DNA from: Flavobacteriaceae bacterium
GTDB taxonomy: Bacteria > Bacteroidota > Bacteroidia > Flavobacteriales > Flavobacteriaceae
DNA length: 64,000 bases
NCBI GenBank assembly: GCA_026709415.1
Contig: JAPOSZ010000031.1
Coordinates: 62,001 to 126,000, forward strand
Reading direction: 5' to 3'
Part shown: positions 8,375 to 17,460 of the stretch, piece by piece
How the letters are laid out: the number at the start of each line of letters is the position of its first letter
Numbering within the stretch: position 1 is the first letter of the stretch
The notes under the pieces: model-generated
The model's input: the letters and a program-made list of their open reading frames with translations, nothing else
Told to the model about the DNA's origin: nothing
Databases searched by the model: none
Program-made: the position numbers and the translations under genes

Positions 8375-9267
8375 AATTTATAAGCAATTCCAATTCTTCC
8401 AAGAAGGGGGCTTCTTAAAGGAGCATCCACTCTATAGCTATTGGAGGGCCCTGTTGGAAAATTCAATAATGAATTGGGTAGTCCCATCAACTGATGGATC
8501 GAAATGCTCCATCTGAAATTTTTCCCAAAAATGAAATTGGATTCAAGCCCTAGTCCCTGAATTGAATAATCTGAATATTGATGAATATCCATGACTTCTT
8601 CAAACGTCGGTTTGTGGTCATAATCTCTATAATATCGCTCTAAAACGGAATGGTACTCGGGCCATAGATGTGCCATCGTGTCTTCTTCATTGATAAAATT
8701 GATAACATAATGCGGATACAAAACGAGATAAATCGCATCTTTCAATTTCCTTTCTTTTATCTTTTGTTGGATTGAAATTCCTAAATGGAGATGATGAGAC
8801 AAAAATGATCCTTCGGTAATATTAGTTGTCATCCAACTAGTACCGAAACGAGAGCCAAGATTTATTTTGGTGCTCTTTATCGATGTGATGGGATGTGTAA
8901 AGAGTATGCTAGCTTTTAATGTTCCACTAGTCGGGTCTAAGATTTTTGAAATGGTACTAAAATGATCTTCAAATGGCCAATTTCGATAAACAATGGTTTG
9001 AGAAGAAAACATATGGAATGATAAGTGAGTCCCGCTTTTAAATGATGTTTTTGCATTGATGACTTCTCCCCAGATATTTAGGTTTCCATAAGTATCGGCG
9101 TTGGCTGCCAATTGATTGATGAATTGGACGCGAAGGTAATTTGGTTCCATAACTCTTGATCCCAATTCATCTAATTCCAAATACTGATTGTAAGCCACAT
9201 GACTGGTGCTTATGATCAAGATGAAAAGAATAGATCCAAATCTAGTGATGGGCTTCTTTACATCCAT
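8371..9267 (-). CDS. Putative outer-membrane beta-barrel protein, function unknown
   Basis: I start this protein at the ATG ending at 9267 (MDVKKPITRFGSILFILIIS) and not at 9300, because this gives a proper signal peptide. The mature part has alternating hydrophobic/polar stretches (SHHLHLGISIQQKI, FRWSISIHQLMGL) and ends LLGRIGIAYKF with a terminal Phe, as in many outer-membrane barrels. No enzymatic motif is visible. It is convergent with the TPP-regulated receptor and overlaps its last bases, so it is not obviously co-regulated with it. I do not recognise a named family. Confidence 0.55.
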   Translation of the reverse strand: MDVKKPITRFGSILFILIISTSHVAYNQYLELDELGSRVMEPNYLRVQFINQLAANADTYGNLNIWGEVINAKTSFKSGTHLSFHMFSSQTIVYRNWPFEDHFSTISKILDPTSGTLKASILFTHPITSIKSTKINLGSRFGTSWMTTNITEGSFLSHHLHLGISIQQKIKERKLKDAIYLVLYPHYVINFINEEDTMAHLWPEYHSVLERYYRDYDHKPTFEEVMDIHQYSDYSIQGLGLESNFIFGKNFRWSISIHQLMGLPNSLLNFPTGPSNSYRVDAPLRSPLLGRIGIAYKF

Positions 9268-9525
9268 CAAGGGTTTTTTGCTTTTCTCAAATTTAACCAA
9301 ACACTGGCCTGAGTATCAAAAAATTCATCCATTTTTAATACCCTAGCAACAAAAGTGAACTCAAAAAATAATGGCTTTCACCGTTTTTTAGGTTTTTGAA
9401 AGTGGATCTATCAAATGATTAAAAACATATGTCGAAAAAATCCAAAAGTCTCAAATGACTCTTACCTCGACAAACTTAGTCCTCTCCTTTGGTATCTGTG
9501 GTATGGCTCCTTAAATGAGCTGGTC

Positions 9526-10338
9526 CTAACCATACAATATTTTCTTCTTGATACCCTTTCCAATATGGTGAGTCTTTTTAATGAAACGAAAAAAATCAAT
9601 GGTGTGGTTAAACATGTAATTGATAAAGAACTCAGGGTTGTTTTCATCCCAAGAATAATGAAGTGCGTTTTTGTATTGATGTTTGTACTCAAATAATACG
9701 GTGGTTAAAGGTTGTTGATACCATCCCTGAATATAATTCATTAAGAGTCGGCTGGTTCGACTATTTCCATCCGGAAACGGGTGAATGGTAATAACATCAT
9801 AATGAATTTGGAAACTCAACCGATAAATATCAATCATATCTTTTTCATTCTTGATATCGGCATTTATGAAACTCAACACTAATTCAAGATTTTCTTTCAC
9901 TTGAGCGTGTGGCATAAACCGATGCCAACCCCATGAAACATCAACATTCCTAATTTTCCCTAGTGAAGTATCAACGACTCTATCGACCCCTACTGGTTTG
10001 ACTTCTCCGTTTCGTTTCATAACATTGCGATTCAAGGGTTCTAAACTTTGTATCGATAAAGGAATTTTGTTTTGGTAAAGCTTCATCACAAACAACAAGC
10101 CATCTGAATAATCCCGAACCATAGACTTTTCATGATCAGGTTTATTTGGTTCTATGCCATATTCCAATAGATCTTCGACTTCTTTTTGCGTCAATGTGCT
10201 CCCCTCTATTCTCGTGCTATTTTCTATTAAGGCACTGATAATGGAGCTGGCTTCTATAGGATGCTTAACCAAGCTATCTTTATAGTCGTGAAGTTCTTCC
10301 AAAAATTTTTTCTTATCGTACGAGTCTAAGTAACTCAT
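9526..10338 (-). CDS. Fic-domain protein (class II type) with variant active-site loop
   Basis: A 270-residue Fic protein. The inhibitory helix motif STRIEG (about residues 41-46) precedes the Fic core, as in class II Fic proteins that control themselves. The catalytic loop reads HPFPDGNSRTSR (about residue 187). The His, Asp, Asn and second Arg of the canonical H-x-F-x-(D/E)-G-N-G-R-x-x-R are kept, but the second Gly is Ser. Fic enzymes usually transfer AMP or another nucleotide monophosphate to a target hydroxyl; the target here is unknown. The gene overlaps the upstream 93-codon gene by 4 bp (ATGA), so the two are translationally coupled. The altered loop may change substrate or activity. 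Confidence 0.85.
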   Translation of the reverse strand: MSYLDSYDKKKFLEELHDYKDSLVKHPIEASSIISALIENSTRIEGSTLTQKEVEDLLEYGIEPNKPDHEKSMVRDYSDGLLFVMKLYQNKIPLSIQSLEPLNRNVMKRNGEVKPVGVDRVVDTSLGKIRNVDVSWGWHRFMPHAQVKENLELVLSFINADIKNEKDMIDIYRLSFQIHYDVITIHPFPDGNSRTSRLLMNYIQGWYQQPLTTVLFEYKHQYKNALHYSWDENNPEFFINYMFNHTIDFFRFIKKTHHIGKGIKKKILYG

Positions 10339-10616
10339 CTCCCCTTTTCGTATTCCAAAGGATAATATCGAATGAAATATCTATCAGCAACACCTTTAAC
10401 ATCCTCAATATATGTTTTGTTCAATCGTTGGTTTTTTCTTGTAGCATCTTCAATTTTATTAACAAAACCTAAAAAGGTCATCCAGTTCAAACAATCTCTA
10501 CGCTGATCAACATTGAATTCGAAAAGGTCAAAATCATAGGGGTCGCCATGTTTTTTTATATAACTTCTAATGTATTGAGTGAGATCTTTTTGCTCTTGAA
10601 TGGTTGCTAATTCCAT
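10335..10616 (-). CDS. Small protein of unknown function coupled to Fic
   Basis: A 93-residue soluble protein (MELATIQEQKDLTQYIRSYI, later RDCLNWMTFLGFVNKIEDAT) rich in charged and aromatic residues, without a signal peptide. It overlaps the Fic gene by 4 bp and precedes it, the usual position of a small regulator or antitoxin in a two-gene module. The Fic protein carries its own inhibitory motif, so a separate antitoxin is not strictly needed. An adaptor or substrate-binding role is equally possible. I recognise no family. Confidence 0.55.
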   Translation of the reverse strand: MELATIQEQKDLTQYIRSYIKKHGDPYDFDLFEFNVDQRRDCLNWMTFLGFVNKIEDATRKNQRLNKTYIEDVKGVADRYFIRYYPLEYEKGR

Positions 10617-10930
10617 CGTATTTAGAAATAAATAAAATTAATTGATTTGGTTAATATCGTTTCCTATGATTGAGGTTCCACTAAAAATCAATATCGATAT
10701 CTATTCATGTTGTACGTGGGTTGAACATAGCATGGCTCACCCTATGGTCAAAAGAATTTCCTCATTGAATTTCATTTCATTGTGATACCACAGTGACAAC
10801 ATGGCCTAATACGTCATTAATAAAGTCTTAAATTTGTAGTATAATTTCTAAAATGTTTTGTTCCTTCTCTTGTCGTCACTTCCGTTTGGAACGAACAAAA
10901 CGCTAAATAGAAACTCCAATAAATTCGATT
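10617..10930. other. Intergenic region between the Fic pair and greA
   Basis: There is no convincing gene in these 314 bases. A TAAATTTG box at 10829-10836 fits the -7 element of a Bacteroidota promoter for greA, but I see no good -33 partner. Confidence 0.4.
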
Positions 10931-11407
10931 ATGAGCAAAATATCCTATTTTACCGAGGAAGGACTCAATAAATTAAGAGACCAACTCAACCACCTAAAAA
11001 GCATTGAACGGCCTAAAATTTCTAAGGCTATTGGTGAAGCTAGAGAAAAGGGGGATTTGAGTGAAAATGCTGAATATGATGCCGCTAAAGAGGCCCAGCG
11101 TTTATTAGAAGCTAAAATTGTTTCCTTAGAACAAACCCTGATCAATGCTCGAATTATTGATGAATCAGAATTGGACTCTTCTAAAGCACTCATTCACTCC
11201 AATGTCACTGTGAAACACCTGGGGAATGGCTCTGTAACGACTTATAAACTAGTGGCACAAAGTGAAGCCGATCTCATGGATAAAAAAATTTCTGTTGATT
11301 CTCCTATTGGAAAAGGTCTTTTAGGAAAAGAGAAAGGATCGGTTGCAAAAATTAATGTGCCTAACGGGCAATTAAAATTTCAAATTTTAGACATTTCTCG
11401 ATCATGA
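10931..11407 (+). CDS. greA: Transcription elongation factor GreA
   Basis: A 158-residue GreA protein. The N-terminal coiled coil carries the family hallmark GEAREKGDLSENAEYDAAKE (residues 36-55), whose acidic tip residues stimulate transcript cleavage by backtracked RNA polymerase. The C-terminal FKBP-like domain contains SPIGKGLLGKEKG. The length is normal for the family. Its stop codon overlaps the start of the HIT gene (ATGA at 11404), so the two are co-transcribed and translationally coupled. Confidence 0.96.
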   Translation: MSKISYFTEEGLNKLRDQLNHLKSIERPKISKAIGEAREKGDLSENAEYDAAKEAQRLLEAKIVSLEQTLINARIIDESELDSSKALIHSNVTVKHLGNGSVTTYKLVAQSEADLMDKKISVDSPIGKGLLGKEKGSVAKINVPNGQLKFQILDISRS

Positions 11408-11808
11408 GTTCGATTTTTAGTCAAATCATTGCAAAAAAAATCCCTTGCTATCAAATTGCTGAAAATGAAGATTGTTTTGCTTTTTTGGATATCAATCCTA
11501 ATACAAAAGGACACACCTTGTGTGTTACAAAACAGGAAATAGATCGGTTATTAGATTTACCAAAAGACCAATATGTGAAACTCATGGAATTTTCTTATAC
11601 CGTAGGGGTAGCTATTGAAGCCGTCATTCCTTGCAATCGAGTCGGAATGAGTGTGATTGGTTTGGAAGTGCCACATGTTCATGTGCATCTGATTCCTTTG
11701 AATTCCATGGCTGATGTCACTTTTGAAAAAAAAGTATCTCTATCAACACAACAAATGCAATCCATAGCCAATGAAATCCGTCAAGAATACCACAAACAGA
11801 ACAAGTAA
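11404..11808 (+). CDS. HIT-family nucleotide hydrolase/transferase
   Basis: A 134-residue histidine-triad protein. The triad is in PHVHVHLIPL (about residue 96), and the N-terminal SIFSQIIAKKIPCYQI is the family's usual opening. HIT proteins of this branch hydrolyse nucleoside phosphoramidates or dinucleotides through the central His. It is coupled to greA by a 4-bp overlap, a common arrangement in Bacteroidota. Confidence 0.93.
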   Translation: MSSIFSQIIAKKIPCYQIAENEDCFAFLDINPNTKGHTLCVTKQEIDRLLDLPKDQYVKLMEFSYTVGVAIEAVIPCNRVGMSVIGLEVPHVHVHLIPLNSMADVTFEKKVSLSTQQMQSIANEIRQEYHKQNK

Positions 11809-11899
11809 AAAATTGAAGTTAATGACAGATCAATGGTTAAATTTCAACAATTTTGGTTACAAGAATTTGGTTAATTTTGTCTCTCTTTCTAACTAAGAA

Positions 11900-12388
11900 A
11901 TGCGTCAAGAACTTAAAGGTAGAGTGGAACATATTGCAGAAACTAGAAAATTCGATAGTGGTTTTCAAGTAAGGGATTTTGTTGTTGAAATTGATGGTCA
12001 CTATCCTCAATACATCAAACTTCAATTTGATCGTGACAGTTGTAGTAAACTAGATTCAATTGAAGTTGGCATGGAGGTTCATGTCGAATATTTTCTAAAT
12101 GGACGCAAATGGAATGGACCCGATGGAATTCGATATTTCACAACTTTACGAGCCGCTAATATTCAAGTATTAGACTCCCAAGGACTAAATTCGGGAAGTC
12201 AACAAGCGCAAACTCAAACCTCTTCAATACCCTCTCAAGCACCCCCAAAAGTTGAAGCCAGTCCATTGACCCCTCCTTTAACTTCATCGGAAGTCCCTAA
12301 AGCTAGACATCCAAAAAAAACCGAAACAAATTTGGCTAATTCGCGTTTTAAAGACGTTCCAGAAGAGGATGGCGATATGCCATTTTGA
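11900..12388 (+). CDS. DUF3127 protein
   Basis: A 162-residue protein. The first ~95 residues (ELKGRVEHIAETRKFDSGFQ, VRDFVVEIDG, VEYFLNGRKWNGPDG) match DUF3127, an OB-fold-like domain seen mainly in Bacteroidota. The rest is a low-complexity Gln/Ser/Pro linker ending in EDGDMPF. That acidic-aromatic tail resembles the C-terminal tip of single-stranded-DNA-binding proteins (DDDIPF), which suggests, as inference, a DNA-linked role and partner recruitment. It is followed by the convergent tag gene. Confidence 0.8.
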   Translation: MRQELKGRVEHIAETRKFDSGFQVRDFVVEIDGHYPQYIKLQFDRDSCSKLDSIEVGMEVHVEYFLNGRKWNGPDGIRYFTTLRAANIQVLDSQGLNSGSQQAQTQTSSIPSQAPPKVEASPLTPPLTSSEVPKARHPKKTETNLANSRFKDVPEEDGDMPF

Positions 12389-12447
12389 GGGATTGACACA
12401 TCATCTTCCCTTTTCTATTTTTTAATTTTTGACGTGGTTGGCAATCA

Positions 12448-13065
12448 TCAAGCCGTCGTGAGTGGGATTGTGGTTGGATTAGAGAGTTCTGCGTGTCTAA
12501 AGCATGATACTAGATGATCATTGACCATGCCCATGGCTTGCATTTTTGAATAGACAATCGTGGGGCCGACAAATCGAAATCCTCGTTTTTTTAAATCTTT
12601 ACTGATCCTAACGGCGAGTTCTGTGTAAATAGGAACATCCGACATTTTTTCAAATCGATTGACCATCGGTTTGTAGTCAACAAAAGCCCACAAATAATTA
12701 GAAAAAGATCCCAATTGTTTTTGCGTTTCAATAAAAACCTTGGCATTTGATATCAATGCATTTATTTTCAATTGATTTCGAATAATCCCTTGATTTGACA
12801 ATAATTCTTGAACCTTTTTTGATGAATATTGAGCGATTTTTTTATAATCAAAACCATCAAGTGCTTTCCGAAAATTTTCTCTTTTTTTTAGAATGGTAAT
12901 CCATGAAAGTCCTGCCTGAAAGGTTTCTAACGTCAACATTTCAAATAACAATCGATCATCAAAGACGGGCACACCCCACTGACCATCATGATACGCTACA
13001 TATAGGGAATCTCCCTCACACCATGGACAGCGAATTTTCGCATCCATAGTCATTTTAACTTTCAA
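12448..13065 (-). CDS. tag: DNA-3-methyladenine glycosylase I
   Basis: A protein of up to 205 residues that removes 3-methyladenine from DNA in base-excision repair. The TagI N-terminus RCPWCEGDSLYVAYHDGQWG carries the Cys residues and Tyr/Trp of the family; FQAGLSWITILKKRENFRKA follows, and the C-terminal FRFVGPTIVYSKMQAMGMVN, then DHLVSCFRH, completes the zinc-binding set. The start could be Met7 (13047), immediately before AKIRCPWC; the codons upstream are weak. It lies 9-27 bp after tsf on the same strand and is probably read from the ribosomal operon. Confidence 0.95.
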   Translation of the reverse strand: MKVKMTMDAKIRCPWCEGDSLYVAYHDGQWGVPVFDDRLLFEMLTLETFQAGLSWITILKKRENFRKALDGFDYKKIAQYSSKKVQELLSNQGIIRNQLKINALISNAKVFIETQKQLGSFSNYLWAFVDYKPMVNRFEKMSDVPIYTELAVRISKDLKKRGFRFVGPTIVYSKMQAMGMVNDHLVSCFRHAELSNPTTIPLTTA

Positions 13066-13074
13066 TGAACAAAA

Positions 13075-13896
13075 TCAACCTAAAGAGTACAACTGAAACT
13101 CTGTAATCTCAACAGAAGAATCAATGGATTTGATATAGTTTTTAACGGTTAACTTTTCTTCAATGATTGAAAGTTGGTTTAAAAGGGTATTTTCTTTGTA
13201 AAACTTTTGGAGTTTACCTTTAATGATGTTATCCAAAAGATGCTCAGGTTTTCCCTCTTTAATCAACAGTTCTTTAGCCACTTCTCTTTCTTGAGCAATT
13301 ATTTTTGGATCTATTCCTGATTGGTCAACAGCAAGGGGTTTCATGGCAACAACCTGCATGGCAATATTTTGACTGAGTTCATCCGCAGCATCAATGAATT
13401 GATTAAGTCCTACGAGAGCTCCCATTTGATTGCCATTATGAACATAAAAACCTACATATGGGGCTTGAAGTTTCAAATAAGCACCAATTTCTATTTTTTC
13501 TCCTGTATTGCCAGTCAATTGACTTAGTTTATCCGCAACCGTTTGATGATCAATGACCGTCGCTAGAAGATCTTCCTTGTCTTTTTTTAAGGCGATTGGG
13601 GCTAATTGTTTTGCCAAATCTTGAAACTCTTGGTTTTTAGCTACAAAATCGGTTTCACAATTCAATGAAAATAAAATCCCTTGCGTTTTTGATTCATTGA
13701 CACTGGCCAACAAAAATCCTTGAGATGAGTTTCTATCTGATCGTTTAGAGGCTACTTTTTGACCTTTTTTTCGAAGAATCTCAATCGCTTTTTCTTTATC
13801 TCCTTGCGCCTCAACCAATGCTTTTTTGCAATCCATCATGCCCGCACCAGTGATGCTTCTTAATTCACCGACTTCTTTGGCTGTTATTTGACTCAT
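13075..13896 (-). CDS. tsf: Elongation factor Ts
   Basis: A 273-residue EF-Ts, the guanine-nucleotide exchange factor for EF-Tu. The N-terminal UBA-like domain has VGELRSITGAGMMDCKKALV, and the dimerisation core has LNCETDFVAKNQEF. The length matches the family. The gene follows rpsB by 11 bp, as almost everywhere in bacteria. Confidence 0.97.
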   Translation of the reverse strand: MSQITAKEVGELRSITGAGMMDCKKALVEAQGDKEKAIEILRKKGQKVASKRSDRNSSQGFLLASVNESKTQGILFSLNCETDFVAKNQEFQDLAKQLAPIALKKDKEDLLATVIDHQTVADKLSQLTGNTGEKIEIGAYLKLQAPYVGFYVHNGNQMGALVGLNQFIDAADELSQNIAMQVVAMKPLAVDQSGIDPKIIAQEREVAKELLIKEGKPEHLLDNIIKGKLQKFYKENTLLNQLSIIEEKLTVKNYIKSIDSSVEITEFQLYSLG

Positions 13897-13907
13897 TTGT
13901 TTGTTTT

Positions 13908-14645
13908 TTATGCTTCCGATTTCTTTTCTTCCGCTTGTTTTTTTAAATTTTCTTTTCGAATTTCTAATCCCTTTCGAATCGAAGGCAATATCAATTGAAA
14001 AATCAAATCAATCGATTTTGAAGAATCATCATTGGCCGGAATGATAAAATCAATGTTTCTTGGATCAGAATTGGTATCAACAAGGGCAAAAACTGGAATT
14101 TTTAGCTTGCTAGCCTCTCGAATGGCAATTTGCTCTCGGACGACATCGACAACAAATAGGGCTCCAGGTAGTTTTTCCATTGAAACAATGGATCCTAAAT
14201 TTTTTTCCAACTTGGCTCGCAACCGAATTTTTTGAAGGCGTTCGCGTTTGGACAAGGTATCAAAAGACCCTTCTTTTTTCATTCGATCGATGGTTCCCAT
14301 TTTTCGAACGGCTTTTCGAATGGTCACAAAATTGGTGAGCATTCCTCCAGGCCATCGTTCATTGATATAGGGCATATTCACTTCACGAGCGACTTTTGCA
14401 ACGATTTCTTTGGCTTGCTTTTTAGTAGCTACAAATAATATTTTCCGTCCAGAGCTTGCGATTTTTTCAAGTGCTTCTTTGACTCGATCGATTTCTGCAA
14501 TCGTTTTGTATAAATTGATGATGTGGATTCCACCTCGCTCCATGTGAATGTAGGGAGCCATGTTGGGATTCCATTTTCGAGTTAAATGCCCGTAGTGTAC
14601 GCCTGCTTTGAGAAGTTGGGAAATGGTTTGTTTTTCTTCATTCAT
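13908..14645 (-). CDS. rpsB: 30S ribosomal protein S2
   Basis: Ribosomal protein S2, about 245 residues from the preferred start MNEEKQTISQLLKAGVHYGH (ATG ending at 14645). An upstream in-frame ATG at 14678 adds 11 atypical residues. Hallmarks are HLTRKWNPNMAPYI, INERWPGGMLTNF and the C-terminal FALVDTNSDPRNIDFIIPAN. It is essential for 30S assembly. It lies between rpsI and tsf in the standard Bacteroidota order. Confidence 0.97.
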   Translation of the reverse strand: MNEEKQTISQLLKAGVHYGHLTRKWNPNMAPYIHMERGGIHIINLYKTIAEIDRVKEALEKIASSGRKILFVATKKQAKEIVAKVAREVNMPYINERWPGGMLTNFVTIRKAVRKMGTIDRMKKEGSFDTLSKRERLQKIRLRAKLEKNLGSIVSMEKLPGALFVVDVVREQIAIREASKLKIPVFALVDTNSDPRNIDFIIPANDDSSKSIDLIFQLILPSIRKGLEIRKENLKKQAEEKKSEA

Positions 14646-14814
14646 TGTGTGTAGTTTACTTTCTTGATTTGGCAACAAGTATTTGACTTGTTTAGATCCT
14701 AAACTAAATCCACCTTGGTGGTCAATTTCAGTTTGCTTAACTATTTATTTTCTTTTGATTCGATTGAAGTTTATAATTTATGACTGATAAATGCCATACG
14801 AGCCATTTTGAAAT

Positions 14815-15204
14815 TTATCGTTTTGAGAATTGGAATTTTTTCCTAGCCTTCTTTTGACCGAATTTTTTTCTTTCAACCATTCGAGCATCTCTAGTCAACA
14901 AGCCTTCAGGTTTTAAACTCAAACGATGTTCTATGTTTTCAAGACATAATGCTTTAGCGATAGCCAGTCGAATGGCTTCTGCTTGACCATTAACGCCACC
15001 ACCTTGAACAGAAATCGAGACATCATAATCCCCTATGGTATTGGTGATGATAAACGGTTGGTTTAGTTTGTGTTGCAAAGAAAGAGTCGGAAAATATTCC
15101 TTATAATCGTTTTTATTGACCGTGAGTCTCCCTGTTCCTTGAGTTAGATAAACTCGAGCAACAGATGTTTTTCTTCGACCTACCGTATGATGGCTTGTAC
15201 TCAT
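14815..15204 (-). CDS. rpsI: 30S ribosomal protein S9
   Basis: A 129-residue S9 with the canonical opening [18 protein letters not shown], the central [20 protein letters not shown] and the basic tail ending FQFSKR, whose terminal Arg reaches the P-site tRNA. The ORF begins two bases after the rplM stop. About 170 bp separate it from rpsB, and that gap holds no gene. Confidence 0.97.
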   Translation of the reverse strand: MSTSHHTVGRRKTSVARVYLTQGTGRLTVNKNDYKEYFPTLSLQHKLNQPFIITNTIGDYDVSISVQGGGVNGQAEAIRLAIAKALCLENIEHRLSLKPEGLLTRDARMVERKKFGQKKARKKFQFSKR

Positions 15205-15206
15205 GA

Positions 15207-15662
15207 TTAAATTGATGTGGATATATCGATTGGGGTTGGATTTTGTGCTTGTTGTTTGTGCTTTGAATCGGCATAGACGCGAAGATTTCTGAACATTTCA
15301 GCACCAAGCTTGTTTTTTGGTAACATGCCCTTGACGGCTTTTTCAAGCAATCTCGTTTGGTTTTTTTTGTGGATTTGTGCAGCACTTAAAGAACGCTGTC
15401 CACCAGGATAACCTGTATAACGGATATAATTTTTTTGCTCCCATTTTTTACCCCCTAAATTGATATGAGCGGCATTAATAACCACCACATTATCCCCCAT
15501 ATCCACATGCGATGTGAAATTGGGTTTGTGTTTACCAATGAGTAGTTTGGCTATGATACTCGAAGCTCGTCCCAAAGAAACATTGTTCACATCCACCAAG
15601 ACCCAATTCTTTTCAACGCGATGCTGAGATTGAGAGAGTGTTTTATAGCTCAGTGTGTTCAT
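15207..15662 (-). CDS. rplM: 50S ribosomal protein L13
   Basis: A 151-residue L13: [19 protein letters not shown] at the N-terminus, then [24 protein letters not shown] and [12 protein letters not shown]. It is the first gene of the rplM-rpsI-rpsB-tsf run. The 250 bp upstream hold no convincing gene and should carry its promoter. Confidence 0.97.
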   Translation of the reverse strand: MNTLSYKTLSQSQHRVEKNWVLVDVNNVSLGRASSIIAKLLIGKHKPNFTSHVDMGDNVVVINAAHINLGGKKWEQKNYIRYTGYPGGQRSLSAAQIHKKNQTRLLEKAVKGMLPKNKLGAEMFRNLRVYADSKHKQQAQNPTPIDISTSI

Positions 15663-15911
15663 TTAGAGTCTGCCACGTTTTAGGGTTTGCAAAAGTAATC
15701 ATTTCACATCATTAGAGTCAATTCATTTGGTGCGATCACTTTTCATGCTCAACGTCAGTTTTTTGATGGGTGACTTTTTCAGAATTTTAGGGATCTAAGA
15801 ACATAACATCTTAATGGTTGGATTTAATTTTAATAATGACGAAAGCGCCAAAAGGGATGAGTTCTATGAAAAAACTCGTACCTTGCTATAACATAAGGAT
15901 GAATTCGGATA

Positions 15912-17045
15912 ATGAAAGATCGAGGAAAAGCAGAGTTTTTCCGTGGGCGTCAAGAACAGTTGGAAGCCTTTAATAAGTTAGTCGAAAGGGCTGAAAAAGA
16001 AAAGTCAGGAACGATTTTTTTAGTACAAGGGGCTCCAGGCGTTGGAAAAACGGCTTTTTTGGAAGAGTGTGAAGAAAAGATGGATAAAGAAACCTGGGAC
16101 GTTATCTGGTGTGATCCTGATGTCTTGTGGGATGTTAATCAATTGCGAAAATCATTAAGATTAGGCAATCAAGTTCAAATTGCAAAATCGTTCATTGAAC
16201 TAGGAGTTGAAAGTTTGATTAAAATAGGAGTCTATTTCAAATTAGCCGACCGAACCATCATTGGAAGTATTAATAACAGAAGGAAAAAAAGAGGATTGTT
16301 GTTAATACTTGATGAAATTCAAGATTTAGGGGAAAAAGCATCACCCCCAGACAAAGTTGCTGAGAGAAGGGTTCGAAACACGTTATACCAAATGCATAAT
16401 TGGAAAATGAAAAAACCCTTTATTCTTTTAGTGGGAGGATTAGGCATGTCCAAAAGCGTGTTGAAGCAATATGGTATCTCAAGATTCAATAGAAAATGTG
16501 CTTTTAATCTTGGTGCGTTAAATAAAGAAGCAGAAAAAGAAATTATTAAACAGTATATGACGAAAAAGGGGGGTGTTCATGAAAACAATCCAAATCTCCA
16601 TCACTGGATCCATACCATTGTGACAGAAACACAAGGCTGGGCCCATCACATCACTGGTTATGGCATTGTTTTATCTGAACAACTCAAAGAAAATCAAGGT
16701 GTTTTAAATGAAAAAGAGTTGGAACAGGTTCTAAAAAAGGGGGAAGAAGAACGATTCAGTTATTATGAACAACGAGTAGAGGATATCGATATACAAAAAA
16801 GAAAGCTCATCACATCATTATTGAAGAAAAAAATACCAGAAATGTCAGAAGATGATATGGTATCGTTTTTCAAGAAAACATTTGATTATGAAAAATCAAA
16901 AGACCTTTTCGATGTAGCCTTGGAAAAAGGCGTGTTTCATCAAAATGAAGATGGTGCGTTTGTTGTGCCGATTCCATCCATGCAAACATGGATGTTACAC
17001 CGATTTGGCCGTCAAGGGAAGGATGACGATCCAACAAAAAATTAA
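15912..17045 (+). CDS. P-loop ATPase of the repeated 'RGKA-FHGR' family, paralogue 2
   Basis: A 377-residue ATPase starting MKDRGKAEFFRGRQEQLEAF. Walker A is GAPGVGKTAFLEE, Walker B is LLLILDEIQDLG, and the sensor/Arg-finger stretch is GGLGMSKSVLKQYGISRF. The C-terminal end FVVPIPSMQTWMLHRFG is shared by all five paralogues. It is much closer to the 18936-20069 gene than to the others: both have NNRRKK/NARKKK and a PPDKV insert after Walker B. The two lie in opposite orientation about 2 kb apart, suggesting an inverted duplication. No HENIPL gene is visible next to it. Function unknown. Confidence 0.7.
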   Translation: MKDRGKAEFFRGRQEQLEAFNKLVERAEKEKSGTIFLVQGAPGVGKTAFLEECEEKMDKETWDVIWCDPDVLWDVNQLRKSLRLGNQVQIAKSFIELGVESLIKIGVYFKLADRTIIGSINNRRKKRGLLLILDEIQDLGEKASPPDKVAERRVRNTLYQMHNWKMKKPFILLVGGLGMSKSVLKQYGISRFNRKCAFNLGALNKEAEKEIIKQYMTKKGGVHENNPNLHHWIHTIVTETQGWAHHITGYGIVLSEQLKENQGVLNEKELEQVLKKGEEERFSYYEQRVEDIDIQKRKLITSLLKKKIPEMSEDDMVSFFKKTFDYEKSKDLFDVALEKGVFHQNEDGAFVVPIPSMQTWMLHRFGRQGKDDDPTKN

Positions 17046-17205
17046 GAAAACTCCATTAGATTAGAAATAAGAATCTAAGAATGCTATTTTTAATCACAAT
17101 CTAAAGGAAAAACTCCAATCAACGTAACCTCTGGAATACGACGACAAAATGAATCATCGCGTTATTGTGTCTCCAAAATTAGGGTGGCTATTATTTTCTG
17201 AAGAT

Positions 17206-17432
17206 ATGAAGCGAGGACCGTGTGCTCCAGAATTCAAATTCAAGGTAGTTAAGGATGTCCTTCAAGAGCGGCATAGCATCCAAGATGAGCCCAACGTTTT
17301 GAAGTGCATCCTATTCCAATATCTCTTTGGAAAAAAGAGTTTGACCAACGTGCAAAGGCTTGTTTCATCGTTCGAAGGCTCGAAAATCGGAGGGTCGGAA
17401 AACAATGGGATGCTGTTGTACTAGCAAATTAA
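17206..17432 (+). pseudogene. IS3-family OrfA remnant (frameshifted)
   Basis: From ATG 17206 the frame reads MKRGPCAPEFKFKVVKDVLQ, the usual start of an IS3-type OrfA helix-turn-helix protein. One frame change near 17285 continues it as AQRFEVHPIPISLWKKEFDQ and runs to the stop at 17430-17432 (AVVLAN). No OrfB (DDE transposase) follows, because the next gene is an ATPase on the other strand. It is a dead fragment lying between two ATPase paralogues. Confidence 0.6.
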
Positions 17433-17460
17433 ACACGGTAAGTTTTTTTATCAAATTCAG

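Noticed and set aside
9415..9696. A 93-codon plus-strand frame overlapping the end of the Fic gene
   Set aside because: The Fic frame explains this DNA; the overlapping frame has no family features.
15830..15911. A short frame before ATPase paralogue 2 considered as a HENIPL gene
   Set aside because: Neither reading frame there contains the PNHENIPL or VM..VF core.
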